A stretch of DNA of 64,000 bases from Thinopyrum elongatum (lineage: Eukaryota > Streptophyta > Magnoliopsida > Poales > Poaceae): assembly GCA_011799875.1 (NCBI GenBank), contig CM022297.1, positions 514,665,257 through 514,729,256 of the forward strand, read 5' to 3'. The notes under the pieces were generated by a model, which worked only from the letters and a program-made list of their open reading frames with translations, searched no databases and was not told the DNA's origin. How positions within the stretch are numbered: the stretch's first letter is position 1; each line of letters opens with the position of its first letter. The position numbers and the translations under genes are program-made. Below, in pieces: positions 42,653 to 54,066 of this stretch.

Positions 42653-43061
42653 TCTCTATGTCTACTCTTATACTCCCTCCGTTCCTAAATATTTGTCTTT
42701 TTCGGATTTCAAATGGACTACCACATACAGGTGTATATAGACATATTTTAGAGTGTAGATTCACTCATTTTGCTCCGTATGTAGTCACTTGTTGAAATCT
42801 CTAAAAAGACAAATATTTAGGAACGGAGGGAGTAGAAAACAGAGTTGGTGATGATGGTGTGCCTGCCATCCTGCAATATAGGCCGTCCGATTTATATCTG
42901 ACGGATAGGAAGGAAACTATGGCAATTTTGCAAAAAGATACCCACACCCCTCTCCACATTTGCAAATAAGGCCTTCACTCGTTCATCCTTTTCTCTCACA
43001 AGATAAACTACTCATACAAATGCATCTTGATGTTCCGTGCAACGCACGAGCATCTTGCTAG
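42653..43061 (+). mobile_element. Non-autonomous Helitron carrying a nested MITE
   Basis: Apart from the 160-bp MITE, it matches the Helitron at 25541-25781 read in reverse (GTTGGTGATGATGGTGTGCC, then CAATATAGGCCGTCCG). It ends CCGTGCAACGCACGAGCATCTTGCTAG at 43061, followed by T. The 5' end is at TCTCTATGTCTACTC (42653) after an A. The MITE sits in the TA of CTCTTATA, splitting the first 30 bp of the Helitron. Confidence 0.75.
42673..42832. mobile_element. Stowaway MITE (160 bp)
   Basis: Terminal inverted repeats are CTCCCTCCGTTCCTAAATAT and its complement ending GGAACGGAGGGAG. The element is flanked by TA at 42671-42672 and 42833-42834. Size, termini and TA duplication are diagnostic of Tc1/mariner-type Stowaway elements of Triticeae. 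It is inserted in the Helitron at 42653-43061. Confidence 0.95.
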
Positions 43062-43651
43062 TTTCTTTTTAAGTAGTTACTGCGATAATTGGGTTGAAGT
43101 GACACTAGTAGAAAATAGGGCTTTGGTCCAGGCCGGCTAAGGGCATTAATCCCGGTTCACTCACCAACCGGGACGAAAGGTGGCATTAGTCCCGGTTCGT
43201 GAGGCCCCCCCTTTAGTCCCGGCTGGAGATAGCAACCGGGACTAAAAAAATTTCAAATTTTTTTTCAATTTTTCCCCAGCCCTTTAGTCCCGGTTGGGTC
43301 TTCAACCGGGACTAAAGATATCTTTAGTCCCGGTTGAAGACCCTAACCGGGACTAAAGGGGGGCCCCTAAACCCTAAACCCCTTTACCACATTAATCTTA
43401 GAAAAATCATAACTAAATCATTCTAATTCAGAAAAATACAAATAATATATCCAAATTTGCAGAAAAAAGTTTTCGGTTTCGACAATTTTTTAAAATCACC
43501 AAATTCCAAAGGGAAAATAGAGTTTTTGGACATTTTAGACGTTTTAGGGTTTAGGGGCTAGGGTTTAGATTTCTAAGTTTAGGGTTTTAACCTTTAATGT
43601 TTACTGTTTAGAATAGAGTTTCAGACGTTTTAAGTCCCGGGTTTAGGGTTT

Positions 43652-44167
43652 TCAGAGTTCATTTGTAGTGCTTTTCAATTTCAGGCTAATTTAGCTCAAA
43701 AAATCATTAAATCCATGAAAAAATAGCAAATGAAATCAAAATAGGTTGAAATTTAAGGATGTGGCTTTGAATGGTTCATATTGAACACACAAAAATTCTG
43801 GAGTTGAAATAATATTAAAAAAATGAAATGTCTTTGTAACAGCTGAGTTTTCGTCTGAAACCCTATTACTTCGAAAGAGATGGCCCAGTTTGTACACAAA
43901 GTGCATCCAGTTTTTGCCATAACCCTCTCAACCTTTTAGCACAAGCTATTTGGATGAAATGATGATACCATGCCAACTTTCAGGGTTTTTAGAGTTCATT
44001 TGTAGTGCTTTTCAATTTCAGGCTAATTTAGCTCAAAGAATCATTAAATGCATGAAAAAAATAGGAAATGAAGTCAAAAAGGGTTGAAATTTAAGGATGT
44101 GGCTTTGAATGGTTCATATTGAACACACCAAAATTCTTTAGTTAATATAAGTTTAAAAAAATGAAAT
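43652..44167. repeat. Internal direct repeat in the short CACTA element
   Basis: About 170 bp from AGAGTTCATTTGTAGTGCTT (43654) recurs at 43991, 337 bp later. It includes the phrases AAATTTAAGGATGTGGCTTT and GGTTCATATTGAACACAC. The similarity runs to an AAAAAAATGAAATGT phrase in each copy. Confidence 0.8.
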
Positions 44168-44720
44168 GTGGTCAAACAGTGGTCAAACTACTTACTCAAT
44201 AAATATTAGTGTTACTAAATAATTATGGTTTTTTAGAATAATAATTTCAAACTCAAATGGTGAAGCGTGTGACATCATGGTCATTTTTTTCTGATAATAA
44301 TGGATATATTATTTGTCGAATTTTGATTTAAAGATTTAAAGATATTAAATGAATAAATGGCATAATAATAATAATAATAATATTATTACTTGTTTGATTT
44401 TCATTGAAATTCAATATATTATACTTATTTTATTTTGAACTTTTTGTATTATTTTGGAATTTTTTATTTTTTTTTTTGAGAATTTTTTATTTTTTTTTGA
44501 GAATTTTTGATTTTTTTGTATTTTTTTCCTTTTTTTTGAAGTATTTTTGAGTTTTTAAATTAATCATTGTTGTTTTTTAATCATTGTTGTTTATTTTAAT
44601 AATTGTTTGGAATTCAAAAAATTAAATCATGTGACATCAAGACCTAAGTTATAACAGGATTGATAGCTTACTATTGTCAGGAAAACAACAAGTGCAGACT
44701 TGGAAACTAGGGGTGATAGA

Positions 44721-44792
44721 ACCTGAAAGTTAAGCGTGCTCGGGCTGGAGTAGTGAGAGGATGGGTGACCGGTCGGGAAGTTAGACGATTTG
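44721..44792 (+). ncRNA. 5S rRNA-like segment inside the CACTA element
   Basis: AGTTAAGCGTGCTCGGGC, then GGAGTAGT, then GGATGGGTGACC and GGGAAG, follow the order and spacing of the internal control region (A box, intermediate element, C box) of plant 5S rRNA genes. The 5' third of 5S is not recognisable and the tail diverges after GGGAAGTTAGACG. It is a degenerate 5S-derived piece, not a functional rRNA gene. Confidence 0.65.
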
Positions 44793-44933
44793 GAATGAGT
44801 GCTGATTAGAGATTAAATTCTGAAGTAGTGAGGAGGGGTGATTAGAGATTAAATTGTCAAATAATTCAAAGATTTGAAAATCAGAAAAAAAATTCAAAAA
44901 AAATTTCAAAATTATTTTTTTCAAAAAAATTCC

Positions 44934-45013
44934 TTTAGTCCCGGTTGGTGTTACCAACCGGAACTAAAGGCTCCACCTTTAGTCCCGGTTGGTAACACCA
45001 ACCGGGACTAAAG
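44934..45013. repeat. Palindromic subterminal repeats of the short CACTA element
   Basis: Two hairpin units, CTTTAGTCCCGGTTGGTGTTACC... and CTTTAGTCCCGGTTGGTAACACC..., are each self-complementary around a short centre and lie side by side. Related copies occur near the left end (43240-43360). Confidence 0.85.
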
Positions 45014-45339
45014 GTGCTCCAGCCCCGCTCCACCCGGCGGCCAAGTGGAGCCCCTTTAGTCACAGTTCGTAAGCAAACCGGGACTAAAGGTTAGAGGCTT
45101 TAGTCCTGACCCTTTTGTCCCGGTTCCAGAACCGGGACTAAAGGCCCTCTGGAACCGGGACAAAAGCCCTGTTTTTTACTAGTGTGATATATTTTATGTC
45201 TGCCCCGAATGATCTCAAATTCACTAGTAGTAACAAAGAAAAGGTTGCCTTGTTAATTAACAGAAAACAGGGTGAAAACTATCACATGAGGCCGGTAAAA
45301 ACAGGGCACACTGGGTTCAGCGTCATCGTCACTACAGCT

Positions 45340-45961
45340 GTGCGCGCGCGAGAAGTCTACATATCGAGGTGCTACGGACAGAAAGACGTATCGAGTGTGT
45401 GTGAGCGAGGCACACAGACACAACTAGCATGTGTGTGTGTGTGTGTTTGAGAGAGAAGCCAATTGATAGATTAAGATCAAGATCGAGTTGTCACCCTTCT
45501 GCTGTCATTGTTGGGGGGGGAGGGGGGAGGGAGAGAAAGACGTATCGAGAGTGTGCGCGCGGTAGGCACAGAGGCACAACTAGCGAGTTTGTGTGTGTGT
45601 TTGAGAGAGAAGCCAGTAGATAGATTACTATCAAGATCGAGGTGCCACCCTACTCCTTAGGTGTCGGGTAGTGTGTGTGTGTGTTTGAGAGAGAAGCCAG
45701 TAGATAGATTAGTATCAAGATCGAGGTGTCACCCTACTCCTTCGGTGTCGGGAAGTGTGTGTATGTGGTTGTGGGGGGGGGGGGGGGGGCAGTGACACTT
45801 ACATATAGGGAGAAGGAGTTTGTGTGATACATATCTATATTAAGGGGCAGGTAGATAGCATGTGTGCGAGGCATACTTAAAGCATCACGGAGATAAACAA
45901 GCAGTGTGCATGCAAGTGCCGAAAAAAAAATGAAGAGAGAAACAATGTCTACGCGCGGGCA

Positions 45962-45995
<34 letters not shown>

Positions 45996-46330
45996 CGAAA
46001 TCTCAAAACAAAAGGTGCTCTGCTGGAATCCCATTGTATGTATTCATATGGTTCCGGGACTCGAGTTAACCTTAGGCATAAGTGTGCGAAACATAATTAT
46101 ACTTTGAGACATTAGTGGCGGTGGGTGGGCGGAATTAAAGGGGTGGGCGTGTTCGACAGAGAGAGCGTGTGTGTTTCTGTGTGAGAGACTTGTAGGACGG
46201 GGTAGAAAGACAAATTCTAACCTTGACGGAGGGAGAGAAATACACGAAGTGCGCATGTGTGATTCCGATGCGCACGGAGAAATGGGATATGTATGCGTGT
46301 GAGAGTGATTGCACAATTCATTCACGTATC
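45340..46330. repeat. Simple-repeat-rich stretch with an 84-bp tandem unit
   Basis: The phrase GTGTTTGAGAGAGAAGCCA...GATAGATTA...ATCAAGATCGAGGTG occurs at 45443, 45597 and 45681 (154 and 84 bp apart). Further GT, GA and G runs lie at 45760-45790 and 45960-45990. No coding sense was found. The composition resembles 23500-23830 and, in reverse, 59060-59480. Confidence 0.7.
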
Positions 46331-47196
46331 ACTATCTAGCGATCATGGACGTGCATCGCTTGAACATAAATCAATATCTACTTCGTATCGTGGCCAAAGA
46401 TACAATGTCGATTCAACGCTATAAAGATTGGACACTCACATATCACATTTTTTCCAAATAATCCTTTTCAATTGTGCATGCCAAAGTTACAGTGATGTTT
46501 CTTCATACAACCACTGTAGCTATCATGTACATGCACCATTGTTAGTCTTGCATTCAAATTCATTAGTCTTGGATGATTTAAGGTTCTATTATGAAGTAAT
46601 ATATGTGATATTCATATATAGATTCAACGGGTACGCAATTTATGAAATGGAGGCCATGTAATCATATGAGGTAACACTTTTAAGTAGCGGACTACAATAT
46701 CCATTTCTTTTGTGGGACTACAATATCCATTTCTTTTTGTGCACCTCTACAATAACACGTCAATGCATTATGTTTAAAGTAAATAACCAATGGCACTAAA
46801 TTATATATTTACACGAGAAATAGATAGGCTGAGCGTTTGATCCATTTTTTTGTGAAAGCGCTTCTACAGCCGTACGATTGGCCGCGCCCGTGTGAACGTC
46901 CAAGTTATCGGTGCATCATCCCGAGTTATTGTCTTTTTTACTGGGTTGGACTTCATACCAGTTATTAACTGCTGACGTGTGCCCCGTGTACACAGTCTCG
47001 CATGACCTTCCCGCTAGCACTATCCAAAATTAGTTGAAACTAGATATGAATGATCCCGCGGGTGGCAAAATCTCCCACCTCCTTCTAAAATTTCCGCAAC
47101 CTAGTCTTTAGCATGCGAAATTCCCCTTTTGTCCTTGGTGCACGGAGAACAATAGTTACAAGACAACCCTTATTTACATAATAGGTCGGGGCTGCT
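46331..47196. other. No gene or transposon end recognised
   Basis: AT-rich sequence to about 46850, then a promoter-like stretch leading to the C-rich region at 47200. A short duplication (ACTACAATATCCATTTCTTTT) occurs at 46690-46735. Confidence 0.45.
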
Positions 47197-48268
47197 TTGG
47201 TAACTTCCGGTTCCCCCCAACACACGGCACCCCCATTTCCTCTCCCCCCTCCCGCAAAAACGACTAACTCCACAGCACCAGAGCATCTTACATCATGCCA
47301 TCCATACTTCATCAGCATTTCTACACCTCCCATCTCGAAACCCAGGACTGCTCATCCACCGGCGTACCAGAGCCCATTCACTGCCAGCGGCATCCACCTC
47401 ACCAGATTTGCTTCTGCGGCCGCATCTACCCCTCCCACCTTCCCTATAAACAAGTAGACTGCTCATCCACCACTGTACCACAGCCCATTCAGTGCCGGCC
47501 TTGTCCACGGCACCGGATCTGCTTCGCCGGTACTCTCGTCAACTGCAGCGCATCTGTAGCGGCTCCTTCATACTCCCCGCCGGAGACGCTTCGTCCACAC
47601 CCCCGGAGCCGCCCCACCGACGCCCCCGTGGACGGCCTCTGATCCTCTTCACCGACACCTTCCTTAACCCTACCGGAGCCGCTTCACCGACACCATCCTC
47701 AACCCTACCGGAGTAGCTTCGCCTATACCATTCTCAAGCCTACCGGGGCCGCTTTGCCAACGCACAAGTCCACGGCCTCAGATCCGCTTCGTCGCACCCT
47801 CGTCCAACCTACCGGAGCAACTTCTGATGCCCCATCCACAACCGCAGATCCGCATCGTCGACACCATCCTGAACCCAACCGCCGGAGCAGCTTCACCGAC
47901 GCCCTCATCTACGGCCTCAGATCCTCTTCACCCACACCATAGTCCACCCTACCTGAGCCGCTCCACAAACACCCTACTCAACGATTCTAGATCTCCTTAC
48001 CGGACCCCGACAGCCAGTGTAGCGTCATCACCCTTGACGTTTCTAACCTGATTCCCACCGTCCGGCAAGATGCCAAGCACCCACCACGGCCTAGGTACTT
48101 GTCACCTTTAAACCCGTCCAGCATCACCTGCCCAATGTACTTCAAATATACTAATAGGTCGTTGTTACATGTTATGCAGCTGGCAAAAACTACAAGGACG
48201 ATGTTTCTTCTAGATCTAACAGCTTGGCCAACCAAGATACTGGACTGAGGGATTGCTATGAATTTGTA
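47197..48268 (+). pseudogene. Degenerate Ser/Thr/Pro-rich gene fragment (family copy 1)
   Basis: A C-rich plus-strand region contains a loosely repeated unit around CTACCGGAGCCGCTTCACCGACACC, coding phrases such as TGAASPTPSST and TASDPLRR. It runs to a donor-like CCTAGGTACTTG at about 48095. A likely exon follows at 48181-48268 (acceptor ATGCAG, donor GTAAGTGC), reading GKNYKDDVSSRSNSLANQD. Similar first-exon sequence occurs on the minus strand at 58000-58330 (TGATSSTPSSTALG). I do not recognise the protein. Frames are broken repeatedly. Confidence 0.45.
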
Positions 48269-48409
48269 AGTGCATCTCTCTCTCTCTCTTGTATTGTTGT
48301 GTGCCTGCCAGCGTGCTTTGCTCGGATTTTCGACCAGTAATCCCGTTGTGCAGACAACGATTTCCACTACTGGCTGCTAAATTAGAGATGTAGATGTCAT
48401 ACATGATAC

Positions 48410-48566
48410 TCCCTCCTTTCCTAAATATAAGTCTTTCTAGAGATTCCACTATAGACTACATACAGAGCAAAATGAGTGAATCTACATTCGAAAATGCATC
48501 TATATACATCTGTATGTGGTCCATACTGGAATCTCTACAAAGACATATATTTAGGAACAGAGGTAG
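48410..48566. mobile_element. Stowaway MITE (157 bp)
   Basis: It is bounded by CTCCCTCCTTTCCTAAATAT and ATATTTAGGAACAGAGGTAG, with TA at 48408-48409 and 48567-48568. The interior (AGAGCAAAATGAGTGAATCT) matches the reverse of the MITE at 42673, so both are one family. Confidence 0.92.
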
Positions 48567-49477
48567 TACATTACACAAAATCGTAGGTGGCATGTAGGAA
48601 TTCCAGTGCACTACATTAGGCTCCCTTAGAGTGCCTGCTAGTCCAGCACACAGAGTCATGGCTAGTTTATGCTATGCACATAATCGTTAATTGGTGGTTT
48701 AAATATGCGCAAGGGATATGCAATGTATTGTCATGTAGAGATATCTGAAATTAGCCGTGTCAACTTGCAGATAGGGTTACGCAATGAAAAAGTACAAGAT
48801 GTATGTGGCAATTTCATGGAACATCACAAAAAAAGGAGAGGCAGCGGTGAGCCTATATAGTGTGCTATGGTAGGTCACTCCGGCCCAGTTCTTTTGCAGG
48901 ATTCTCCTAGAATCTGCCCCTCTCTAGCTTCTCCTGGAATCTTCTACCCCCATTTGTTTTACAATCCTAACTAATTAGACCCTAACTAGATAGGATTGTA
49001 AAACAAATGGGGCTCAAAGTCATGACATGTTATTTGTATGTCAGTTCTATTGGCCAAGTTTCTTAGGGACAATTATTTCAAGTTATCCTAAGAAAATAAG
49101 CACCTTTGAATATAAGCTCCAGATAATAAGCCAACCAGTTCTTTTCATTGCCTGCCTTTTCAACTTATCTATGGTATGATCAGTGAAAAGTCTAGATTGC
49201 ATTATATTTTGTCATTTTGCTGCCCATATGAAAATTAATTTGACTTGCAAACATCACAAATTGAACCCAGTGCAGTAATTCATATGATAGGAAAACAGAC
49301 CATCAATATTTGTTCAAAATGCAAATACAAAGATACCATCTACTTGTCACAATCTACTTTGGTCAATGTCTTCCATAGAGATCCCATTGCCTAATTTAAA
49401 TGAAGAACACATGACCTAAATTTAAATGAAGAACAATTATTTATCGAAATTCGATGGTCCAAGTGGCTGGTTATTAT
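48567..49477. other. Non-genic, with one hairpin
   Basis: AT-rich sequence with no domain-bearing frame. A stem-loop at 48947-49012 is listed separately. Confidence 0.5.
48947..49012. repeat. Inverted repeat, 21-bp arms
   Basis: CCCATTTGTTTTACAATCCT pairs with AGGATTGTAAAACAAATGGG across a 23-nt loop with no mismatches. It may be the core of a small foldback element; no target duplication was identified. Confidence 0.8.
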
Positions 49478-49822
49478 CATATAGCAGCACCACCTGAAAG
49501 CATCATATAGCAGCAGCAGCTCATAGCAACTCATCATACAGCAGCAGCAGCATCTAGCAATTCATCATATACATGCAGCAGCTCATAGCAATTCATCATA
49601 TAGCAGTAGCAGGAGCAACTCATAGCAATTCATCATATAGCAGCAGCAGGAGCAGCTTATAGCAATTCATCATATAGCAGCAGCAGCAGCAGCAGCTCAT
49701 AGCAATTCATCATATAGCAGCAGCAGCTCATAGCAATTCATCATATAGCAGCAGCAGGAGCAGCTCATAGCAATGCATCATATAGTAGCAGCAGCAGCAG
49801 CTCATAGCAATTCATCCTATAG
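49478..49822. repeat. CAG-rich minisatellite, about nine units of 35-40 bp
   Basis: The unit is CAATTCATCATATAGCAGCAGCAG with variable AGCAGG insertions and CTCATAG. Units differ in the number of CAG triplets. It lies just downstream, on the minus strand, of a GC-rich exon-like region. Confidence 0.92.
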
Positions 49823-49839
49823 CGGATCAGAATGAAAAT

Positions 49840-50240
49840 TTGGCAAAAAATCAGAGGAGATCCTCACCTTGTTGGATGAGCTCATTCGTTAATAGCACCT
49901 CAAGGCCACGCCCTAGGAGGAGGGGAGGGGGAATGAGGTGCCTTCTGTCGGAGTGGGGCATCGGCCGTAGTTGTGCGGCGCCCACCGGAGTAGTGCATTG
50001 GACGGACCACAGCGGAGCAGCTGCTGGACACCATGAGAATGAGGGCGGCGCCAGAGGGAGGAGCAGCCGGGGAGATTTGGCCCAACCCGCCGACCATGTC
50101 GCCTAGCTGGACAGAGCATCATCGAGGACCAGGCCAGACGGGACCAGTGGCGATGGCTCGCTGGAGGAACCCTAGCGCTACAGGCAGGGGATTGAGGTAG
50201 GGGGAAAGGGGAGAGGAGATGCAAGCGGGCAGGGCAATGA
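49840..50240 (-). pseudogene. GC-rich first-exon-like fragment
   Basis: The minus strand has an open stretch from 50224 (MHLLSPFPLPQSPACSARVP) rich in Pro, Ser and Arg, and a donor-like AACAAGGTGAGG near 49876. No domain is visible. It resembles the GC-rich first exons of plant genes and is probably a fragment. Confidence 0.3.
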
Positions 50241-50378
50241 ACGCTTGCGTGTTTGTTTTTACTTGAGGGTCAGGTGTGACGCGGGTGTGAGCAGTGGCAT
50301 TTTGAGTGTAATATAGGCAGACAACAGAGTTATTTCACTATTCCCCTTCCCTTCAATTTTTAGTGAGCTTCTACCTAA

Positions 50379-50765
50379 CACTACAAAAAAAAAAACCACT
50401 TCCGTGATGATACGTGTTTGTCACAGTAGGTCGCGTTTTTTTGTCATGCATGTACATCCATGACGATTTTATGATAGAATCAAGATAGTCATACCTGTGC
50501 TGTCATAGAAGTGTTCCATGACAATACCAAAATTATCATCACAGAAGTGTCCACTTCCATGACGATAAATGGCGCATCATGGAAGTGCTTTCTTCAAGGG
50601 TAACCGACATGTGGCATCCACCGTAACGGGTCGCCGTTAAGCTATCGGGTTCCGGTTAGGATCCGATAACCCGTTAACAGCTCGGGCCAATGGGGATTTT
50701 CCACATGTAAAATCATCATTGGCTGGAGGAAACACGTGTCGGCTCCTCGGTGGAATATGTACTGA
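50379..50765 (+). mobile_element. CACTA-like left terminus fragment
   Basis: CACTACAAAAAAAAAAACCA opens at 50379. Repeated ATGACGA / CATGGAAGTG motifs follow in direct and inverted orientation, as in subterminal arrays. No corresponding right end (TAGTG with matching inverted repeat) was found downstream, so this is a truncated end. Confidence 0.55.
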
Positions 50766-50900
50766 AAATTGATAGGCAGGATATTCACATACACAATGTG
50801 TAAACTAAGCTACTGGTAGTGCAACAAAGTAGAAGCAATGCAAAGCATCAGTTGCAAGATATGTGCGACCAATATAACCTTGAAAAGTTAGAGCAAGCAC

Positions 50901-51016
50901 CTTGATGGGTGAATAAGATAGGGCATCTACCTCTGACTCCTCCACTAGGGAGCTACATTGACTTAGGTCTCCCTCTAGCTTAGAATCACTGTTACGATCA
51001 TATTCTGAGCATGAAT
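50901..51016 (-). pseudogene. Isolated exon of an unrecognised gene
   Basis: A 116-nt minus-strand block is bounded by an acceptor (CTACCGGCAG) and a donor (AAG|GTGCTT). It reads DSCSEYDRNSDSKLEGDLSQ and then CSSLVEESEVDALSYSPIK without stops. The acidic, Ser-rich composition and clean splice borders suggest a real former exon. It may belong with the minus-strand exon-like regions at 51690-52020 and 52380-52760. Confidence 0.4.
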
Positions 51017-54000
51017 CTGCCGGTAGTGCGACACAAAGCAAGTAGGCAGATTGTAGTCCATGCAACAGATCATAGTCTATGTAAAAGGTGGAAATGTCAC
51101 TTTCTTTCTATACAATGTAGTGGTCGTTGCCCACACATGATGGAAGAGATCACACAGAGAAATACTATTCACTCATGTCTGCGGTTCCAGTTTTTGAAAT
51201 AGGGTGGTCCACCCTAAAAGAATATTGACAACAAATATGACAAGGCAAGAATAGAGGTAGTGAATCGATCATTACTTGTGAGCTTACTAGGACAAGTATG
51301 CAGAATTGTAACTGCAGTAAGAGACTGTCCAAAATCTGAATCAAGAAGTTGGTCTAGCACTTATTGTTTGCAACTAATCGACGTGAATAATTGGATATCA
51401 TATCGAATGAGTAAGAAAGACAAGTAAAATTGTCAACAAACCTGGCCTGCAGTAGTAATCTGGGTCAATGTCACTATGACCAACAATCCAAAATGACTAG
51501 TGTCTGTTCCTAGGGCTGGAATTTTGAAACCCTGTGAACTTTACATGTACTAAAGATTACTGAAATACATCTGAACCATTAAGTGTAGGTAGCACTCAAT
51601 ACACAACAAACCCTAATGACAGTCTTGCCTAATGAGTAATGAATCAATTAGAAAATGGGTGATGAGGAGTGGCTGGTGAGTGTTGAGGACGTATCTCAGG
51701 ATAAATTGGGTTGGCTTAGTGGCTGCTGTACGCCTGAGCCCTGAACGGACTGGGAAGGTAGGCATGGCGGCGCGCCCGGGCAGCGCTGACGCTGTTGGGA
51801 GAGCGGCTCCTGACCTCCTGTTAGTGTAGCGTCTCCTCCTAGAGTCATGCCGTCCGGGGACGGCAAGTCACCGGTGAAGCAGGCAGCTGGGGGCGAGTAG
51901 AGATTGGAAGCGCAGCAGAACAAAGGGGAATCGGGGCCTGGGCTGACCCAAAATGCCAGGGCGGGCCACGACCCACCGTGGGCACCCTGTAGATCCACAC
52001 CCGAGCGGCGTACATGCATTTTCGAAACTAAATTTGGAACATTTAGCTGATCAATTAAATGACTCTATTTTAATAATATCAGATTCGTATTTGAACAACT
52101 AAGCTTGTTTAGCTTGATGGGTGGAGCAGTGCTATTATGACACGAGGCACGTATGCTGACCGTATAGTGATCATAAAAGTGGGGAAACCCTAAGCATCAT
52201 CAATTAAACCCTATTATGACTGTGCCATGGCAGATTTGAAGCTGCAAACCGCAGAAATGCTATTTAGCAACCATTGTTTGCTTCAAACTAAGAACTAAAT
52301 TCTAAGAGCTGAAAAGAAAGTACAATAACCAAGTTACGATCTATTTTCTGGTTGAGATCAAAAAGTTGAGCAGATATGAAGTAGTACCACCTCTCTTGCG
52401 GTGCCGGGTAGACATCGGGGGTGCGATGGCTGTCGATGGCATTGGAGCAGATCTGCGATGGTAGACGGGTTCATCGGGGGATAAGTCCCGTTGCGTTGGA
52501 CGAGAAGGTCATGGGAGCAGCCCCGACAAGGAGGACGACGGCGCCGATGAAGCGAGAGGACGTGATGCAAGGCTCCTGGTCCATCACCGTGGATGAGAAA
52601 CGTCCATCTCTAGCAGTGGACGACACGGTCTTGGTAGGTGCTCCAGCATGGTGGAGGACGGTGGCGATGGATGGGGTGGAGGACGGCGGCAATGGATGGG
52701 GTGGCGAACGGAGGAGGCTGGTGTGGGGATGGTGTTCTAGCGCGGACGGTGTATGAATGGGAAAATGGAGGGAGAGGTACGGGGAACCATGTTTTTGGGA
52801 CGCGCCTGTCTGAAATAAGGGAAAGCTACGAACTTAGCCCCCGTTTAAAATTTGGACGTCTCGTCGGTTGGGGATAGGACGGTAATCTTGCATCTCCCCA
52901 ATATTTGCCCAGAGTGATTTCGGGCGACAAGAGGGTGTTTTGGCGCCCACGGTTGGCGCCCATGGTGTATGAACGGGGCTGATAGGTAGGGCGGTTGTGT
53001 CACGTCTGAGTGAAGTAACAAACCTGCCCCTATTGAAAATATTTGCCTACATCGATTTCGGCCGAGTCGAGTTTGTTTTGCCGCCCACCGTGTATGAATG
53101 GGGAAATGGAGGGAGAGACAGAGGTCTTTCCGACGAACTTGAATCAAATGTGTTTTGCCGCCCATGTTTGGCGCCCACCGTGTCTGAATGGGCTCAGAGG
53201 CGGTCGTGTCATCTCTAATTGAAGTTACTAACCTACCCCCTATTGAGAGCAGTGGAAATCGGGCCGATGGATTGTCCGCGCAAACACTGGCTTCGGGCAG
53301 CCGACGTGGGAATGGATATTTTTCCGCTTCTTTCGAATTTTAGGACAATAAGCATCCACGTTTACCCTAGCAACTAAATTCGAATCCATTTCGTATTCTT
53401 ATACGAATCTTTATAAATCTTTCTATCTGTTTTTATATATCTTCAAAAGCACAACAAAGATGTATTCCACTTTCATATATGAATATGATTTACAAACACC
53501 GATACTCGAATTCAGAAGCTAGAATCCAGTTTAAGGTGAATTCGAATATTTGAAACCACTTTATGTCCAACTCAAGTGTCACACGCAGCATAATGTGTAC
53601 TCCCATTTAGATATGTACACAAGCGATGTCTCAAGATTCAAAATACCGGGTCAATCAACCAATAATGTACAAAACTAACAGACATATAAACACTTATAGA
53701 GTATATGGATCAATAATATCAACTAACATACATAAGCCAGGCCACTGTACTTTTTTTGCTAGAAGAGCATCATTTTTTTAGCGAAGCTAGTACAGCATCT
53801 TGGCCCTTTCAGATGCGTGCCACTTAAGGACCATCTATACTACTATTATTGCTGAATGCACATTCAGCCCGATTGGCATATTTGTAGGTCTGGCACAGCA
53901 ATCAAAATGAAATGTCTCAGAGTCTTATCAATTAATACAGACTCGTGCTAAAAAAAATTACAAACCAAAAAACAAAAAACAATTATTAGATGATCTCTAA

Positions 54001-54066
54001 AACAAATGGTTTAATCGATTACATGAACAAACAACACAAAGGTTATTCAACGATGGAAAAAACATT
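51017..54066. other. Gene-like GC-rich patches in otherwise non-genic sequence
   Basis: On the minus strand, 52019-51696 is an open Pro/Gly/Ser-rich stretch (MHVRRSGVDLQGAHGGSWPA). 52760-52380 is a C-rich stretch with PPSSTPSIATVLHHAG, resembling first exons at 47.3 and 58.2 kb. At 52740-53220 a phrase like CACCGTGTATGAATGGGGAAATGGAGG recurs four times with about 110-120 bp spacing. 53230-54066 is AT-rich with nothing recognised. Confidence 0.35.

Larger units (their letters stand above)
43103..45184. mobile_element. Complete non-autonomous CACTA element (2082 bp)
   Basis: It starts CACTAGTAGAAAATAGGGCTTT and ends AAAAGCCCTGTTTTTTACTAGTG. The flanks are TGA on both sides (43100-43102 and 45185-45187), a perfect 3-bp target duplication. 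Subterminal regions carry many copies of TTTAGTCCCGGTT / AACCGGGACTAAA. The interior is AT-rich with no transposase frame, so mobility would need proteins from another element. Confidence 0.93.

Noticed and set aside
43360..43390. CCCTAAACCCTAAACCCC as telomeric DNA
   Set aside because: Only two units occur within a CACTA element; it is too short to mean anything.
44721..44792. Functional 5S rRNA gene or Cassandra-type TRIM element
   Set aside because: Only the internal control region is recognisable. There are no TRIM LTRs, and the segment sits inside a CACTA element.
49478..49822. CRISPR-like array
   Set aside because: Units are contiguous and similar throughout with no unique spacers, and this is plant nuclear DNA. 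It is a minisatellite.
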